Part shown: in pieces, positions 1 through 13,000 of the stretch
Position numbering within the stretch: the first letter of the stretch is position 1
How the letters are laid out: every line of letters starts with the position of its first letter
NCBI GenBank assembly: GCA_018340375.1
Contig: JAFFJZ010000001.1
Span: 31,426,001 to 31,490,000, forward strand
Direction: 5' to 3'
Origin: Gonatopus flavifemur
Lineage: Eukaryota > Arthropoda > Insecta > Hymenoptera > Dryinidae
Length of the DNA: 64,000 nucleotides
Notes under the pieces: model-generated
Databases searched by the model: none
Told to the model about the DNA's origin: nothing
Seen by the model: only the letters and a program-made list of their open reading frames with translations
Translations under genes and position numbers: made by a program

Positions 1-1289
1 TTTTCAAAGATGGATAAATGTCATTAATAACAACTAAACATAATCTAGTCGTTATCATACAGCAGTCAATCAGCAAAGCAAATAATACTCCCTTGAAAAC
101 TAGCAATACGATTGATAAATATAATGAAATGAACAAAGTCCACTATATCAAAACTGCTAGAGCTATCAGAAATCAATATGAATATATTCTAAATATGCCA
201 GGAATGATTCCTGCGACAACCATTGATGAGCACGAGGAAAATGAGAGAATCTACGAAGTATTGAGGTCCCCCAGGCAAATTGATTCATCGGTGAACGTAA
301 TAGTAGAGAGTGATTTGTCCCTTGAATCGATAACTATCAATAAAGCTTACACAAGCATTGTGAGTGTGATGTAGACGTATTTTATCAATATAGGTAAGAA
401 ATTTTCAGCAAATGAGAAACCAATGTGAACTGGTCTTACTGTAGATATGTCCAAGTACCAGGAATCCAAACAAATGTTTTTCCTACAAGATATACGTGAT
501 AATATTTTATCATGAAATGAAAGGTGATGAAGAAATATTCTATTCCCAACCAGCATCAAACGTCAAATCTCTATTATACTTTGTCATTTAGAAAAAAAAC
601 ATGAATGGTAGAAAAAGCAATATTAGAAGAAAGCTAAACTGGAAACAGTGAAGACTAACAATAGAAAGATTTTTCTCCAACTAAGTACAATTGTTTTTCC
701 AACTCCTCAAAAAGACAATAAAGTTCATTCCAGACCCTCAACCCTTTCATGAAATATAACGCAGTCGTTCTTTGATTCAATGGAAATCCTGAGAATTTCA
801 GTGTTCCGAGAAAAGTTTGAAGACATTCCATACGCCAACCCTGGGCACGCACCCATCAATCAAATCATCTCAATGCATCAATTCCTACACCCACCGACCT
901 CCCGCTCCCACACCCTTCATATCATATAGAGCAAATTAAATGATCGAGTGCTAAAAAGAAATTATTCAAAATTGAATGAGGATGGTTTTCGAGCCTATTA
1001 AACAGAAACAATAGTGCCAACGAAAAATCTCTTAAATAAATCAGAATTATTATTCAAATTGAATGACAAAATTGCCCCGGTATCAAACAGCTGACCTCAA
1101 AACACTTGTTACCGCGATTCCATTTTCACCAAGAAACCACACTTTTGACAATCATATTAAAAACGAATCAAGACGCCAAGGGTGATGTATTAATTAAACC
1201 TTGCAAGTAATGTAGATTTCGGAAAGATACAGTTACCAACAAATCCCCAGATCTAACAGAATGCATCAATCCGGTCATCTCTTTGACTG

Positions 1290-1440
1290 CACTGAGAGAA
1301 ATTATTAGTAGCCATTATTTTAAAAAATTAGTAAAATAACGTCTCAAGTGATTCCTTTCAGTATCACTTATTAATTTTTATTGTACGATGTAAGGATCGG
1401 AATCACTTGATTTTTTACAACTACTTTTTAATAGTCACCT
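1290..1440. repeat. Partial palindromic element with CACTGAGAGAAA end
   Basis: The left end reads CACTGAGAGAAA, as in other elements of the window. An internal stretch ending TCAAGTGATTCC is repeated in inverted form at about 1393-1412. The right terminus is not clear, so limits and duplication are unresolved. Confidence 0.4.
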
Positions 1441-1959
1441 ACATAATCATGAGATAATTTATGAATCCTGTTTAAAATGACTCGTAAATTCGTACAAAAT
1501 AACAACCTGGATAAAAATCTACAAAAACCATATGAAAGAGGTTGAAAAAATGACACTGGCATTCATTTTTGTCTGATTTTTGAACATTTTAACCACTGTC
1601 ATCGCGAGGGAAATTATATCGTCTGATTCTGATTTATGACCTGTCACAATACTTGTTATTACGTTTCTGTATATGAGAGTAAATGTCTTGTGAAAATAGC
1701 ACTGCCTTTGTACAGGAAAATACGAATTTGAAATCAATGTAGCCTTCAGAACCCTGACGATGTAAATTACACAATTTGTAGCGGCAATTTCTACAACTTT
1801 GACAACCGCGTCCTATACATGCGAAAGAAAGGAGGTGCCACCAAGCAATCGAATACGACATCAAGCTCGATTATATTAACTATGATTTGAATTATGAGGA
1901 TAATCGATTATTCAATTTCAATGCAAATTTGATAGAAATCAGGATCACATTCAATTGTA

Positions 1960-2301
1960 CACTGAGAAAAATTATCTATTATAAATTACTAGACTCGCTA
2001 GTATATTGAGGATATACTCGCATTTGAGTCTCTCTACAATCTCTTTCGTATGTTCCATGGAACTATAACAAATAAAGATACAAAACTATGAGAAAAAAAC
2101 TACTTGCATTTGAAGGTTATATACCAAACATTCTCATTAAAAGCATCAGACTTTCTATTATAAAATGTCATTATCCTACCATCAACTCCCAGACAGTCTG
2201 GTACTTTTTAAGAGAATGTTTGGTATATAACTTCAGAATGCAAGTATATCCGCAATATACTAGCGAGTCTAGTAATTTATAATAGACAATTTTTCTCTGT
2301 G
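1960..2301. mobile_element. Palindromic MITE, family with copy at 36895-37150
   Basis: The ends are CACTGAGAAAAATTATCTAT on the left and its inverse at 2282-2301. TA flanks both sides (1958-1959 and 2302-2303). The arms carry TTACTAGACTCGCTAGTATA in inverse orientation. It is the same family as 36895-37150 but about 85 bp longer in the left arm, where a sequence beginning near 2018 is inserted. No coding capacity. Confidence 0.8.
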
Positions 2302-2799
2302 TAGAAAAATCGTAACTGATTGGATACTTTCTCTCGATTCTGATGTTGAAGGGTAACACTTGGATAAATTTCCGTTAGTTTGACCTTCCTAAATGTGATG
2401 AATTTTGTGAATGCGTTCCCAAAATATTGCAAGCTCTGATTGAATACTGGCAATCCCATTTTCAATGCAATAGTTCAATTCGAATACGAAATCTACCATA
2501 TTGGGTGAAAGTGACCTGTTCTACACTTTTTGTCAGAAGTCAAAAGTTTCGTTCTTTTCCATCAGATAAATAAACGATTTGGGATCATTATTTGAATAGA
2601 ATCGTTCCATTTGGACTCCGAATTCTAATAAATGGTATAGTTGATGCAACGAATCGTAAAATATATCACTTATTAAGAGACAGATTCAGTGTTTGATTAT
2701 TTCAATAATACCTTTATCGAATACATAATCATATCTTACGTTATCCATCTTCTGTTTTTTCAACTATCTCAGAGTAACGACGAAATTGATTTACAAAAG

Positions 2800-2871
2800 G
2801 CCTGGGTAGCTCAGTGGTAGAGCATCTGATTTATTATTAGGAGGTCTCGGGTTCGGATCCCGGCTCAGGTA
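2800..2871 (+). tRNA. tRNA-like sequence, anticodon TAT (SINE head or tRNA gene)
   Basis: It folds as a full cloverleaf: acceptor 2800-2806 with 2864-2870 (two G-T pairs), D-stem GCTC/GAGC, anticodon stem 2825-2829 with 2837-2841, T-stem 2847-2851 with 2859-2863 and loop TTCGGAT. The A-box (TAGCTCAGTGG) and B-box (GGTTCGGATCC) match internal Pol III promoters. The anticodon would be TAT (isoleucine), but position 37 is T instead of the usual purine, no intron is seen and no T-run follows directly. A tRNA-derived repeat or pseudogene is therefore as likely as a working gene. Confidence 0.45.
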
Positions 2872-5136
2872 ATACTTCGTTTCTTCCCCGTTTCTCACAT
2901 TCATCATCCCATTATCATTTGATACATAAAAGTTTTCACTGACATGAAATTTAAATTGAATGTAATGTCCCCGAATCATTATTTTCCATGATTATTAGGG
3001 AATTGTTGAATAAGGATACTTTCTTGTACAAAGGAATTGTCGTGAGACATAAAGAAAATCTGATAGAATCTTGAAATAATCGATGAGAAGATCTGATGTA
3101 TCACTTGACAGAAACTACAGTAAGTTCGACTTTTCACTGTGCATACATACGCAGTTATGTTTACTAATTAAGAGTTGTACCCTTTTTCAATACTCGACGA
3201 AAATGTATCTGCGATAAAACTTTTCCATCCATCTTCATTTTAATTATGAGCATTTTGATTTGAAAAGCCAATTGTCTCAGCTTTGTTTGGGATAGATTGA
3301 TATGAAGTGGAACTCAGGATGCGCAGGAATAGAAATAATAGAAGACAGCTACACTCAAAACAGTGGAAACGGACATTTGAGAGATTGTTCTCCAACTAGA
3401 TACAATTATGTTACCAACTGCTGAAAAAAAATACATTTTATTCGAGATCCTTAACCCTTTCATGAAATATGATGCACTCGTTCTTTGATTCAACGAAAAT
3501 GCTTAGGATTCTAGTGTTTTGAGAGGAAGTTTGGAAGGTTCGCATGTGCCAAACCTAAGCACGCACCCGTAAATCAAATTATCTCAATGCATCGATTTCT
3601 AAACCCCTCCTTTCCCTGCTCTCACATCCTGTATATCGTATAGAGCAAAATGAATCATCGAAGGTTGGAAAAAAGTCATCAAAAAGTGAATGAGGATGAT
3701 TTTTGAGCCAATTAAAAAGGAACCTATATTGACAATGGAAAATCTCTCAGATGAATGAGAATTCTTATTCAGATTAGAAAGTAGGTGTTGTGGAGAATTA
3801 AAAAACAGTGCAGGGAATTGCAAAGAAATTTGTCGAATCTGAAGTTCTGCAATGTTGAGGCAGAAAATAATTAGATAAAATTTCAGTCAAATTTCGTTTC
3901 ATCCCCGAGTATTCAGTGAACAGTGAAGAATGGGGAACATAATTTACCTATAATTTCGAAACATTCAGACAACGAAGGTATTTCATCCTGACTTGAACCT
4001 TTACTCTCTGTCTAATACAATTCTCAAAGTTGGAGCTTTGGTCGCAAATTGTCAAAATTCTCTACAGATTCAAAAACAATATTCAAGAATTAATGAACTA
4101 TAAAATCCTCCAAGTTTCCTCAAACTTTAATGAATGCGAGGCGTGGAAAATCAGAGTATCAGAAAATCCGAATTACTTCAATGTAAGAATAGATGAATAA
4201 TATTAATTCCATATAATGAACGTATATAGGTTATAATAGAATAAAATGCAATATCTATTTATATCCAAGCACAAACCGCTATATGAACAAATCATAGAAA
4301 AGTCCATAAGCCTGGAAAAACAATACCAATAGTGTCAACTAATCTGAGTCATAGAAATGGTGGTTACGAAATTTGAGATATGAAATGAAATAGGGAATAT
4401 TAGGATCGACCGAATAAATGTAGCTGGAGATGAGAATGAGGAGTGTGAAGAGGTGTGATGTGTGAGAAAAAGAAAAATATTATAAGAAAGCGATAGAAAA
4501 TACAGTAAATTCAGAAATCAGCAATGATACGAATTTTCAAAGATGAATAAATGTCGTGAATAACAACTAAACATAATTCAGTCGTTATCATACAACAGTC
4601 AATCAGCAAAGCGAACAGCAATACTCTCTTGGAAACTAGCAATACGATTGATAAATATAATGAGAGACAGGAAGCTAACTATATTAAAACTGTTAGAGCT
4701 ATCAGGAAAGAATATGGAACTGAATATGTCAGAAGTGATTACTGCGAGACCCATTGATAAACATGAGGCAAATAGAAGAATCTAAAGAGTATTGAGGCTC
4801 TCAGTCAATTTTGATTATCGAAGGACGTAATAGTAGAGAGTGATGTTTTCGTTTGATCGATTACTATGAATGAACCTCACACAAGCATTTTGGGTGTGAT
4901 GTGAACGTATTTTATCAATACAAGTACAGGAAAAATAAAAGGGTTAGTTAAAACTAATAATTTATACCGCTCTATAACCGAAAACTCAATGTGTTCGAAA
5001 AGTGTTTGAGATATGAGTATAGGGAGATCAATTTCTTCCTGACACATTGTTTTTTTCAACTCTTTTAGTGCTTGTAAATCTGTTGATTGTAGATCCGTTA
5101 AAGTACAATGAATCCAAACAAATGCTCCCTCTTCAA

Positions 5137-5398
5137 CACTGAGAGAAAAAATTTCCGGGAACAATAAAATATGTAGTTGAATAGTCGCCATAACATATTT
5201 AATTGATTCGAATAAATTTTCATTGACTCAATTAAATGATCGATTCCATTGATGAGATATTTCATAGCATATTAAATATTTGTTTGATCGAATAAACATT
5301 CAATCGAGTCAATGAAAGTTTATTCAAATCAATTGAATATTTTATGGCGACTATTCAACTAAATATTTTATTGTTCCCGGAAATTTTTTCTCTCAGTG
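5137..5398. mobile_element. Palindromic MITE with AA duplication and empty site
   Basis: Inverted ends CACTGAGAGAAAAAATTTCC enclose arms that match for about 55 bp. The flanks are AA on both sides (5135-5136, 5399-5400). The sister tandem copy at about 490-500 runs straight through this point with a single AA, which shows the insertion limits and the 2-bp duplication directly. No open frame belongs to it. Confidence 0.88.
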
Positions 5399-5492
5399 AA
5401 GATATACGCAATAATATCTCATCAAAATGAAAGGTGATGTAAAAGCATTCTATTCCAAACTAACATCAAACATCAAATCTCCATTATACTTC

Positions 5493-5673
5493 CCCGAGTA
5501 AAAATTTTCATTTCGGGTTCGCTAAACAGGACTGGTGCGGGCGTGTTGCATTTTTCTGCGGTACTGTTGCGGATGTGATGTGCCCGCACTGAATCTGCAA
5601 CAGTACCGCAGAAAAATGCAACACGTCTGCACCAGTCCCGTTTGGCGAACCGAAATTAATATTTTTACTCGGG
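5493..5673. mobile_element. Palindromic MITE with CCCGAGTAAAAAT ends, TC duplication
   Basis: Ends read CCCGAGTAAAAAT and its inverse. The inner arms are GC-richer than the surroundings and form a long hairpin containing GCAACAGTACCGCAGAAAAA and its inverse. TC lies at both sides (5491-5492, 5674-5675). The sister copy near 570-580 lacks it. It sits 95 bp from the 5137-5398 element. Confidence 0.85.
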
Positions 5674-5784
5674 TCGTCATATGAAAAATAACATGCAGGG
5701 TAGAAAAGGCAATATTGGATATAACCCGAACTTGAAACAGTAAAGACCGACTTTGAAGATTACTGCCTCAATTTCTAAACTCCT

Positions 5785-5799
5785 CCCCCCCCCCCCCCC
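5785..5799 (+). repeat. Run of 15 C
   Basis: A homopolymer tract inside tandem block B. The matching positions of the other two copies hold only short C-rich stretches, so the run expanded after duplication. Its length may vary or be mis-assembled. Confidence 0.8.
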
Positions 5800-6232
5800 G
5801 CCTCCTGCTCTTACACCCTTTATACCGTATAGAGTAAATTGAATCATCGAATGCTAAAAAAAAGTTATCCAGAAGTGAATGAGGATGATTTTCGAGCCTA
5901 TTAAACAAAAACCATAGGGGCAATAAAAAATCTCCCGGATGAATGAGAATTATGATGCAAATCAGAAATCAGGTACTTATAGAAGATCACAGAACAGTGC
6001 AGGAAATTGCAAAGGAAAATGTCGAATTCGAAGTTCTCCAATGTTGAGGCAGAAGAAAATTAGATAAAATTTTAGCTAAATTTCCAAAGGACTTTTAGAA
6101 CTACATCAAACATCTCCTTCCATCCCCGAGTATTCAGAGAACATTGGTGAACGAGGAAGATGATTTCTATATAATTCTAAAACATTTAGACAATGAGGAT
6201 GCTTTATCCTGATTTCAACCTCCCCAGATAGC

Positions 6233-6438
6233 AATTAATTTAGCCTCGCTGCAATGATGTCAGGCAAACTTATGACAAGGTTTACATAAGCCTCCTAGTT
6301 AACACACGATAATTGTACAAGCTTACAAAATGCAGCAGAATTTTAGCAACCTTACACTGACAAGGCTGTCGATAAAAAGTCCCAAACAACCGAATGACAA
6401 TTCTGACAAGCTTATGACAAGCTCATATGTTATCTGGG
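6233..6438. mobile_element. MITE with CCCAGATAGCA ends, copy of 59609-59824
   Basis: It starts CCCAGATAGCA and ends TGTTATCTGGG. The interior contains repeated GCTTATGACAAG-like words. Sister tandem copies at about 3997 and 6988 lack it and read through at a TT, matching a 2-bp TT duplication (left copy now TC). The second copy at 59609-59824 has the same layout. Confidence 0.82.
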
Positions 6439-7920
6439 TTCACTCTCTGTCCAATTCAGTTCCCAAAGTTAAAGCTACGGTTGCAAATTCTCAAAATTCT
6501 CTACAGGCTCAAAAACAATATTCAAGAATTCATGAACTATAACATCCTACAAATTTTATCAAACTTTAATGAATTTAAGACTTAGAAAATTAGAGTATCA
6601 GGAAATCCGAATTACTTCAATGCAAGAATAGATGAAAAATACTGATTCCAATTGATAAACGTATAGAATAGAATAGGATAAAAAACAATATAGTGACAAT
6701 GAAAAATCTCTCCAATAAATTAGAATTATCATTCAAATTAGAAATTAGGTACTGGTAGAAAATGAAAAAGCAGTGCAGAGAATTGTAAAGAAATACGACG
6801 AAACTGAAGTTCTCCAAAGTTGAGGCCAGTGAGAATTACATAATTTTCCAGCTAAGTTTCCGAAGGACTCTCGGAATTACATTAGATACATTTCCTTTCA
6901 TCCCCGAGTATTCAGAGAATATTGGTGAATGAGAAAGATAATTTTTATATAATCTGAGAACAGTTGGACAACGAAGGTGATTTATCCTAATTTGAACCTG
7001 TACACTTTGTCTAATAGAGTTCCCAAAGTTGAAGCTTTGGTCGCAAATTCTCAAAATTCTCCGCAGGTTCAAAAACAATATCCAAGAACGATATTCATGA
7101 ACGATAAAATCCTACAAATTTCCTCAAACTTCGATGAATTCAAAGCTTAGAGAATTAGAATATCAGGAAATTCGAATCCCTCCAATGTAAGAACGGATGA
7201 AAAATATTCATTCCATACATTAAACGTATAGGATAGAATAGGACAAAATGCAATATTTATTCATATCCGAGCACAAACCGCTATATAAACAAATCACAGA
7301 AAAGTCCATAAGCCTGGAAAAACAGTAGCAGGAATGTGAACTAATCTGAGTCATATAAATGATGGGTACTAATCATGAGATATGAAATAACATGGGAAAT
7401 ATTAGGATTGACCGAACAAATGTAGCTCGAGATGAGAATGAGAGGTGCGATGTGTGGAAAAAAGCAAAATGTCATTAGACAACGATATAAAATGCAGTAA
7501 AATTAGAAATCAGCAATGATACACATTTTCAAAGATGGATAAATGTCATTAATAAAAACTGAACATAATCTAGTCGTTATTATACAGCAATCAATCAGCA
7601 AAGCAAAGAATACTACCTTGAAAACTAGGAATACGATTGATTAATATAATGAAAGGGCAAAGCTCACTATATTAAAACTGCTAGAGCTATCAGAAATCAA
7701 CATGAAACTGAATATGTCAGGAACGCTTGCTGCGAAATCAATTGATAAGCATTAGGGAAATAAAAGAATCTATAAAGTATTGAGGCCCCTCAGTCAACTT
7801 GAATCATCGAAGGACATAATAGCAGAGAGTGATCTGTTCGTTAGATCGATTACTATCAATGAAGCTTACACAAACATTCTGAGTGTAATGTGAACGTATC
7901 TTATCAACATAGGTAATGTC

Positions 7921-8389
7921 CAGAAAAAGCAGAAAATAATGTTCAATATGAAGCATAATAAGAGTTTTGTGTTTGTGTGTCTAGGAAGGAAGTATAAGTA
8001 TTGCGTCGAAGCTGCCAAAAAGTGTGATAAACTGTACAGCATTTAATCGCCACTTGTTCCCTCCCATCAGCTATAAAGAGGAGAGTGATTCCTAAAGTCC
8101 TCACAAAAAAAGTGACTTAGAAAAAAATTATCGGAACCATATTCACTTATATACGATCATTAATAGTTAGGAAATTAACATAACGTATTGAGTCGAGTAT
8201 TTTACATTGAGCTTTGGAAAGATTAATCAATAGATCACTGGTCGGAATAATACAACTTAAATAATCTCCTTAGGTTTAGATTCAGTATTACAAAAAAATG
8301 TGCAGGTCATCAAGACATTTGCATAGTTCCCTATACTGGATTTGAAAATTGAGATGCTTGAGATATAAAGCAGATAGAAGAAGACCCAG
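7921..8389. other. No gene recognised
   Basis: AT-rich sequence between the tandem array and the next MITE. I see no coding, RNA or repeat signal in it. Confidence 0.5.
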
Positions 8390-8648
8390 CCCTATCCAAA
8401 AAGTCCGATAGATTCCAATAAATTCTAATAGATACTGTGACAAAAACCACCGATAAGTTACTTTGTTCCTATCAGTATTACCCGGTTTTGTCGATCATAC
8501 CGATAAAAACTGATAGAACATTGAATTCCACAGAGAATCTCATGGAGACCTTTAAGTACTGTGACAAAAATCGCATTGAAACCGATGAGATATCATCAAT
8601 TCCGATAGGATTTGGCCCATCGATTTGTATTGATTCTTTTGGACAGGG
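8390..8648. mobile_element. Palindromic MITE with CCCTATCCAAAA ends, AG duplication
   Basis: Left end CCCTATCCAAAAAG, right end the inverse of CCCTGTCCAAAAG. AG flanks both sides (8388-8389, 8649-8650). Words such as CCGATAGATT and its relatives recur in both orientations inside. The 118-codon open frame that starts at 8437 crosses the element and is a chance product. Confidence 0.78.
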
Positions 8649-10055
8649 AGAACAGATCCTTGGAGTATATTTTAGTCGACAGCGCATCACTGAGAGACCC
8701 CATGACTCAAAATCAGAACAAAAATCATTAAGTATAAAAATTAGGAAATCGAATAAATTGAAAAATAATTCCTGGTGTGCAGAGGATCAGTAGAGAGAAT
8801 CACGCAAAAGAAATTGCAATTGAATAAGAGTGAAATGCCTTGAATGGAGATGAAATTAACGCATCAATGTAAACCTTGCAGGTTTCTCAGAGACCCGAGA
8901 TGTAAGGGAGATGGTGAAAGAATGATGATTCGACATCAAAATTTTGATCCCCGAGCATAGATCCGAAGAATTCAGTGCTAAAAAATCCCAGAAAATATAA
9001 CTTTGTTTTGTGACATTTGAATAATATTCGAGTTGTTGGTCATTTTATATTCGTTGATGATTTATAGCAAGGATAAAAGAATGGAAAGACAGGGACAATA
9101 AATTTCATTTCTGGATTAAATAAGCAATCTTCATACGTTTATAGATTCTGAAAGGTATGCAGTAGAAGAATCAATAATGTAGAAAATATGAGAGAATAGA
9201 ATTCGTTGAGTTTTTAATTGGAACGATGAAATTATTCATCGTTCAACAAATTAGACAGAATTAAAAGATACTGGGTAAGAAACGCAAGAATCGACGCAAT
9301 TCGTACACCCTTATGTAGATTCTTAAGAAAAAACAAACACAAAAGTAAGGAGAATCGAAGGAGACGTATAATAAAATTAACTTCTCATTATTTTCTAATG
9401 CAAGGATTGACTCATCGAATAACATAATGACATTTTCTGTCAATCTTTTATCAAAAATTTTATCTTCCGAAGCAACAACCAACGATTCATTTAACGAGAG
9501 TTGAATACCTATTCGAACATTAAAACAAATCCAAATCTTTCAATTGACAACTGATATAAAGACAAAAATTATTAGAATAATCCTATTCTATAATTGACAA
9601 TTCATGTTCTGACTGAATGATGACAATTCATGTTCTGACATGATAGAAAAACATATGAACCATTACAAAAAACAATTCTAAAGAATTCAATAAAAAATAA
9701 AGCAAACAATAAACTTTTAATTGATCCTATTTGAATATTTCTAAAATATAGTCTTTGAGAATAAAGACATGTTCCCTGATCGTGCAAATATTATCTATTC
9801 CAGTAATTGAATTATTATCATCGTGTTCATTAAAATTTGAAACACACATTCACTCCACAACAATTGAACTATCCATTAAATTCAAGGAAAGAATGAATTC
9901 TGAGAGATCAATGAATATCCAAATAAGTAAATGATGAATGTAATTTCAATAATCAATACAAAAAGAAACAAGTGAGGTTGAAAGTACAATAAGGCATTCT
10001 TTTTACAATTTTCAAAATTGGAAAATTGAGTTCAAATTCAGGATATCAATTCATT
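8649..10055. other. Intergenic, downstream of the sHSP gene
   Basis: No coding signal. There is an 18-bp direct duplication of GACAATTCATGTTCTGAC near 9597 and 9620, and a short hairpin at about 9220-9245. On the minus strand an ATTAAA hexamer (9716-9721) could serve as poly(A) signal for the sHSP gene about 335 bp after its stop. That assignment is weak. Confidence 0.45.
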
Positions 10056-13000
10056 TCATGTATTCTCCTCGGTAGACGTTTCAATGACCACAGGTTTTTC
10101 CGATGGTACTCCAGTTTTAACGATCTCCACGACTCTCTCATTTCCAATGGATGTTAAATTCTGTAACGATAAAGTAGAGACACGCATGTTAATTGTACAC
10201 CAGGGACGGCCAGGGTTGAGGAAGTTTGATATTTTTTCTTCATAAATAAAAAACATGAGAAAATTGAATGTCGAACATATAGTATTTGGGTAAAAGAAGA
10301 AGCAGAAATGCAATGTGAATCGAATACAGCGAATACTTGACCCCGGTCCCATCCCTGTATTGAACAAATATTTTTATGCCTACTCTTATTATTTTAGAAT
10401 ACCCCTGGGGTGTTGGTACTCGGACGATCCCACATGGAGACACAACCAGGATTTCGAGGGTGATGCTCTGAAGAGTTAAAAATTCCTTTCGCCTATCCAG
10501 GCATAGTTTGAGAAACAGGACAATATCAGGAACGACAATCGGTAAGTGCGTTTAATTCTTTACTTTACTCCAGAGAAGATTTTTTCAAGTGTTGATATAA
10601 AATTCGAATCCGTTATCATCGTGAAAAATTGGAAAATCGGAATTAACATCACGCGTAGTTTTTTTAGCGATACAATAGTTATTAAATGCCCTGAGGAAAA
10701 TTCTTTTTATTCAAATCGATAACAAAGTCCTGACTATGAATTGAATGAAATAAAATATGAATCACTTCTGATCACGTGGGACTCCCTGCTTGAAGAATCT
10801 CATTGAACCGATTGATTCTCATCGATTCCGATTCAAACCCATTAAAAATTGATCCTCAATGGGTTTGAATCAGTTTTCTGCATCGGAATCGATGAGCATC
10901 AATCGGTTCAATGAGATTCTTTTAGCAGGACTTCGAATCATACCTTTCATAGTTGTTTTGACTCAAAATTTCTCTTAACGTGAATATGTCTGCCGTCCAA
11001 AGCAAGACACCGTAAGTGCATTTGACTTGAATTCGAGAAAATCAAGAAGTAATAATTGGAAATTTGTTTTCGTCCAAAATGCGATTCACGGTCTTTTTGC
11101 TCTGGACGAAGATTGAACAGCCTAGAAATAAAATCAACTAACAAATTATGTCATTATGTTATTTTAAGGTTCTGCAAGATCTCATCGTTACAAGCAAACC
11201 GATCTGAATCATCATTTACAAATCATCGCCTTCAATTTCCCTTCTACTCGATTTCTTTGGAAAGAACCTCGCGGAACTAATTTCAAGAAGAACAACACTT
11301 TCGGCAAAATAAGAATATTATCCGACGATCCCACGTACCTTTCTGGGTGCTGTGATCGTTAGAACGCCGTCCGAGGAAAGGCTGGAGGTAACGTCGATGG
11401 CATCGTGACCGGTTGGCAAAACGTATCTCCTCACGAAGTGTCTGCTGACGAATCCGTGCTCATCTTGCCTCTCCTCATGTTTTGCCTCCACAATAACATT
11501 ATTGTCGATGGTCTTCACCGCTATCTCGTCTGGTGAGAATTGTTGGACGTCCAAGATTATCTGCAAACGAAGCGGAAACGTGTGGTAACAAATACCTAGA
11601 TTCTTCGGAGAATGTAACAACATCGTTTTGGAACTTTGGAAATTTAAGAGGGAAGCAGCAGAGAGTTATGATCGTCGAAAGAATGTAATAATTAGCCTGT
11701 TACTGTGAGGATTACTTTCATACGAGATACGACTACCGTAGCAAAGCTCAAAGGATTATTTTCATGTAACTCAAAATTACTTTCACTTTCTTTTCAACTT
11801 GAATACACAAAATCAGTCGGAAAGATGTAGTTATCAGGCATACCTACTTGTGTGAAAATGTTCTTTTTTGCAGCAAAAAGACATAATCCATCCATGCAAG
11901 TAGGTGATAAGAACAATTGGTGTAATTTTTCAACCACTTGTCGTTATTGTAATAACAATAATAATTATTTCTAGTCATCTCACTGGTTCGAAATTGAATT
12001 ACATTGAGTTGATTTTGTTGAATTTCGTTCGATTGAGGCACTATTCTATTTCTACATTCGATATATAGATTTATTTAACGGATAACTTGAGTTCATTGAT
12101 ATAATTTGGATTGAGAGCAGCCATCGCCTCTCTTTCTCTCCCTCAAGGGGAGGGGAGGGTGGAACCACCTGATGGCACATCATTTTCCCAAGTGGTTGGA
12201 AAAACTTCTAATTTCGTCGTACACGTATATGCACGTTTATGTATAAAATTCACGTTAATATTTGATTGAATATATATACATATATATATTTTTTTATAAA
12301 AACACAAAAAGAGAAAGAGAACGAAAAGGAAAGTCAAGAACCTTGAAAAGTTAAAGAAAGGATTATCGAGGCTCGAGAGGAGCAAATTAAGAAGTCCATT
12401 GGGAAGCCCTCCATTCCATCGGAGGGATCAGAAGAATCCGGTAGAATTTTTTTCGATTTTCTTTGAAGGAAAAAATAGAAGGCTGAATAATAGAGAGCTG
12501 TGTGATACTGTGATTTTTCCTGACTGAAAAGAAAAAGAAAGAAAAAGAAGAAATTTGATAAATCTTTTCGTGTGAAAAACATCAGTACTCGTAGAATATA
12601 AATTCACTTGAACTATCTCTTCCTACCTCTCCCTCTCTCCCGAGAGAGGGGTTGAGGCTCAAATAATCATCATTCCTATACTCAAAATCTAATCTTAGAG
12701 TTAGAAGAACAAGAAATCGAAAAAAACAGCACGATGATAATGGTGGAGAACGTTGACCAGAAGGAACAGGTTTAATACAGAAAACAACAATACTGCAGAA
12801 TTTGAATTAATATTGGACCTTCTGGTGTTCCTCAAATTCTTTTTTTTTCTTTTCTTCTTTTAAGTTTTAACATCAAATTCTACTGATTTATCTTTTCGAG
12901 AGTATTATACTTCCACGTGTGAATGTGAAAATGTGAGGATAATTCGATAATTTCATACACTTGCGTTACTTTTATTCTCAGTTATTATTTATTTCAATCG

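Larger units (their letters stand above)
1..7920. repeat. Degenerate tandem array, about 3.0 kb unit
   Basis: A block order A-B-C-D recurs. Block A starts at 1, 4533 and 7528 (the last two 2995 bp apart). Block B lies near 655-1060, 3360-3760 and 5740-5930. Block C lies near 3778-4140, 5969-6540 and 6690-7150. Block D starts at 4195 and 7197 (3002 bp apart). The unit 4533-7527 is the most complete, with block C doubled. The first copy is cut after block B, and unrelated sequence with a tRNA-like element follows before block B resumes. Block A carries a 118-codon open frame at 18-374 whose homologues at 4533 and 7528 are broken, so it is not supported as a gene. The copies are diverged by substitutions and small indels, so the array is old. 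It contains no recognised protein. Different copies lack particular insertions and so serve as empty sites. Confidence 0.8.

Noticed and set aside
18..374. 118-codon open frame at the start of the window
   Set aside because: Its homologues in the sister tandem copies at 4533 and 7528 are broken by indels and stops, and it has no family features.
8437..8793. 118-codon open frame
   Set aside because: It runs across a palindromic MITE and out through its end; the reverse strand is open as well, as expected from a palindrome.
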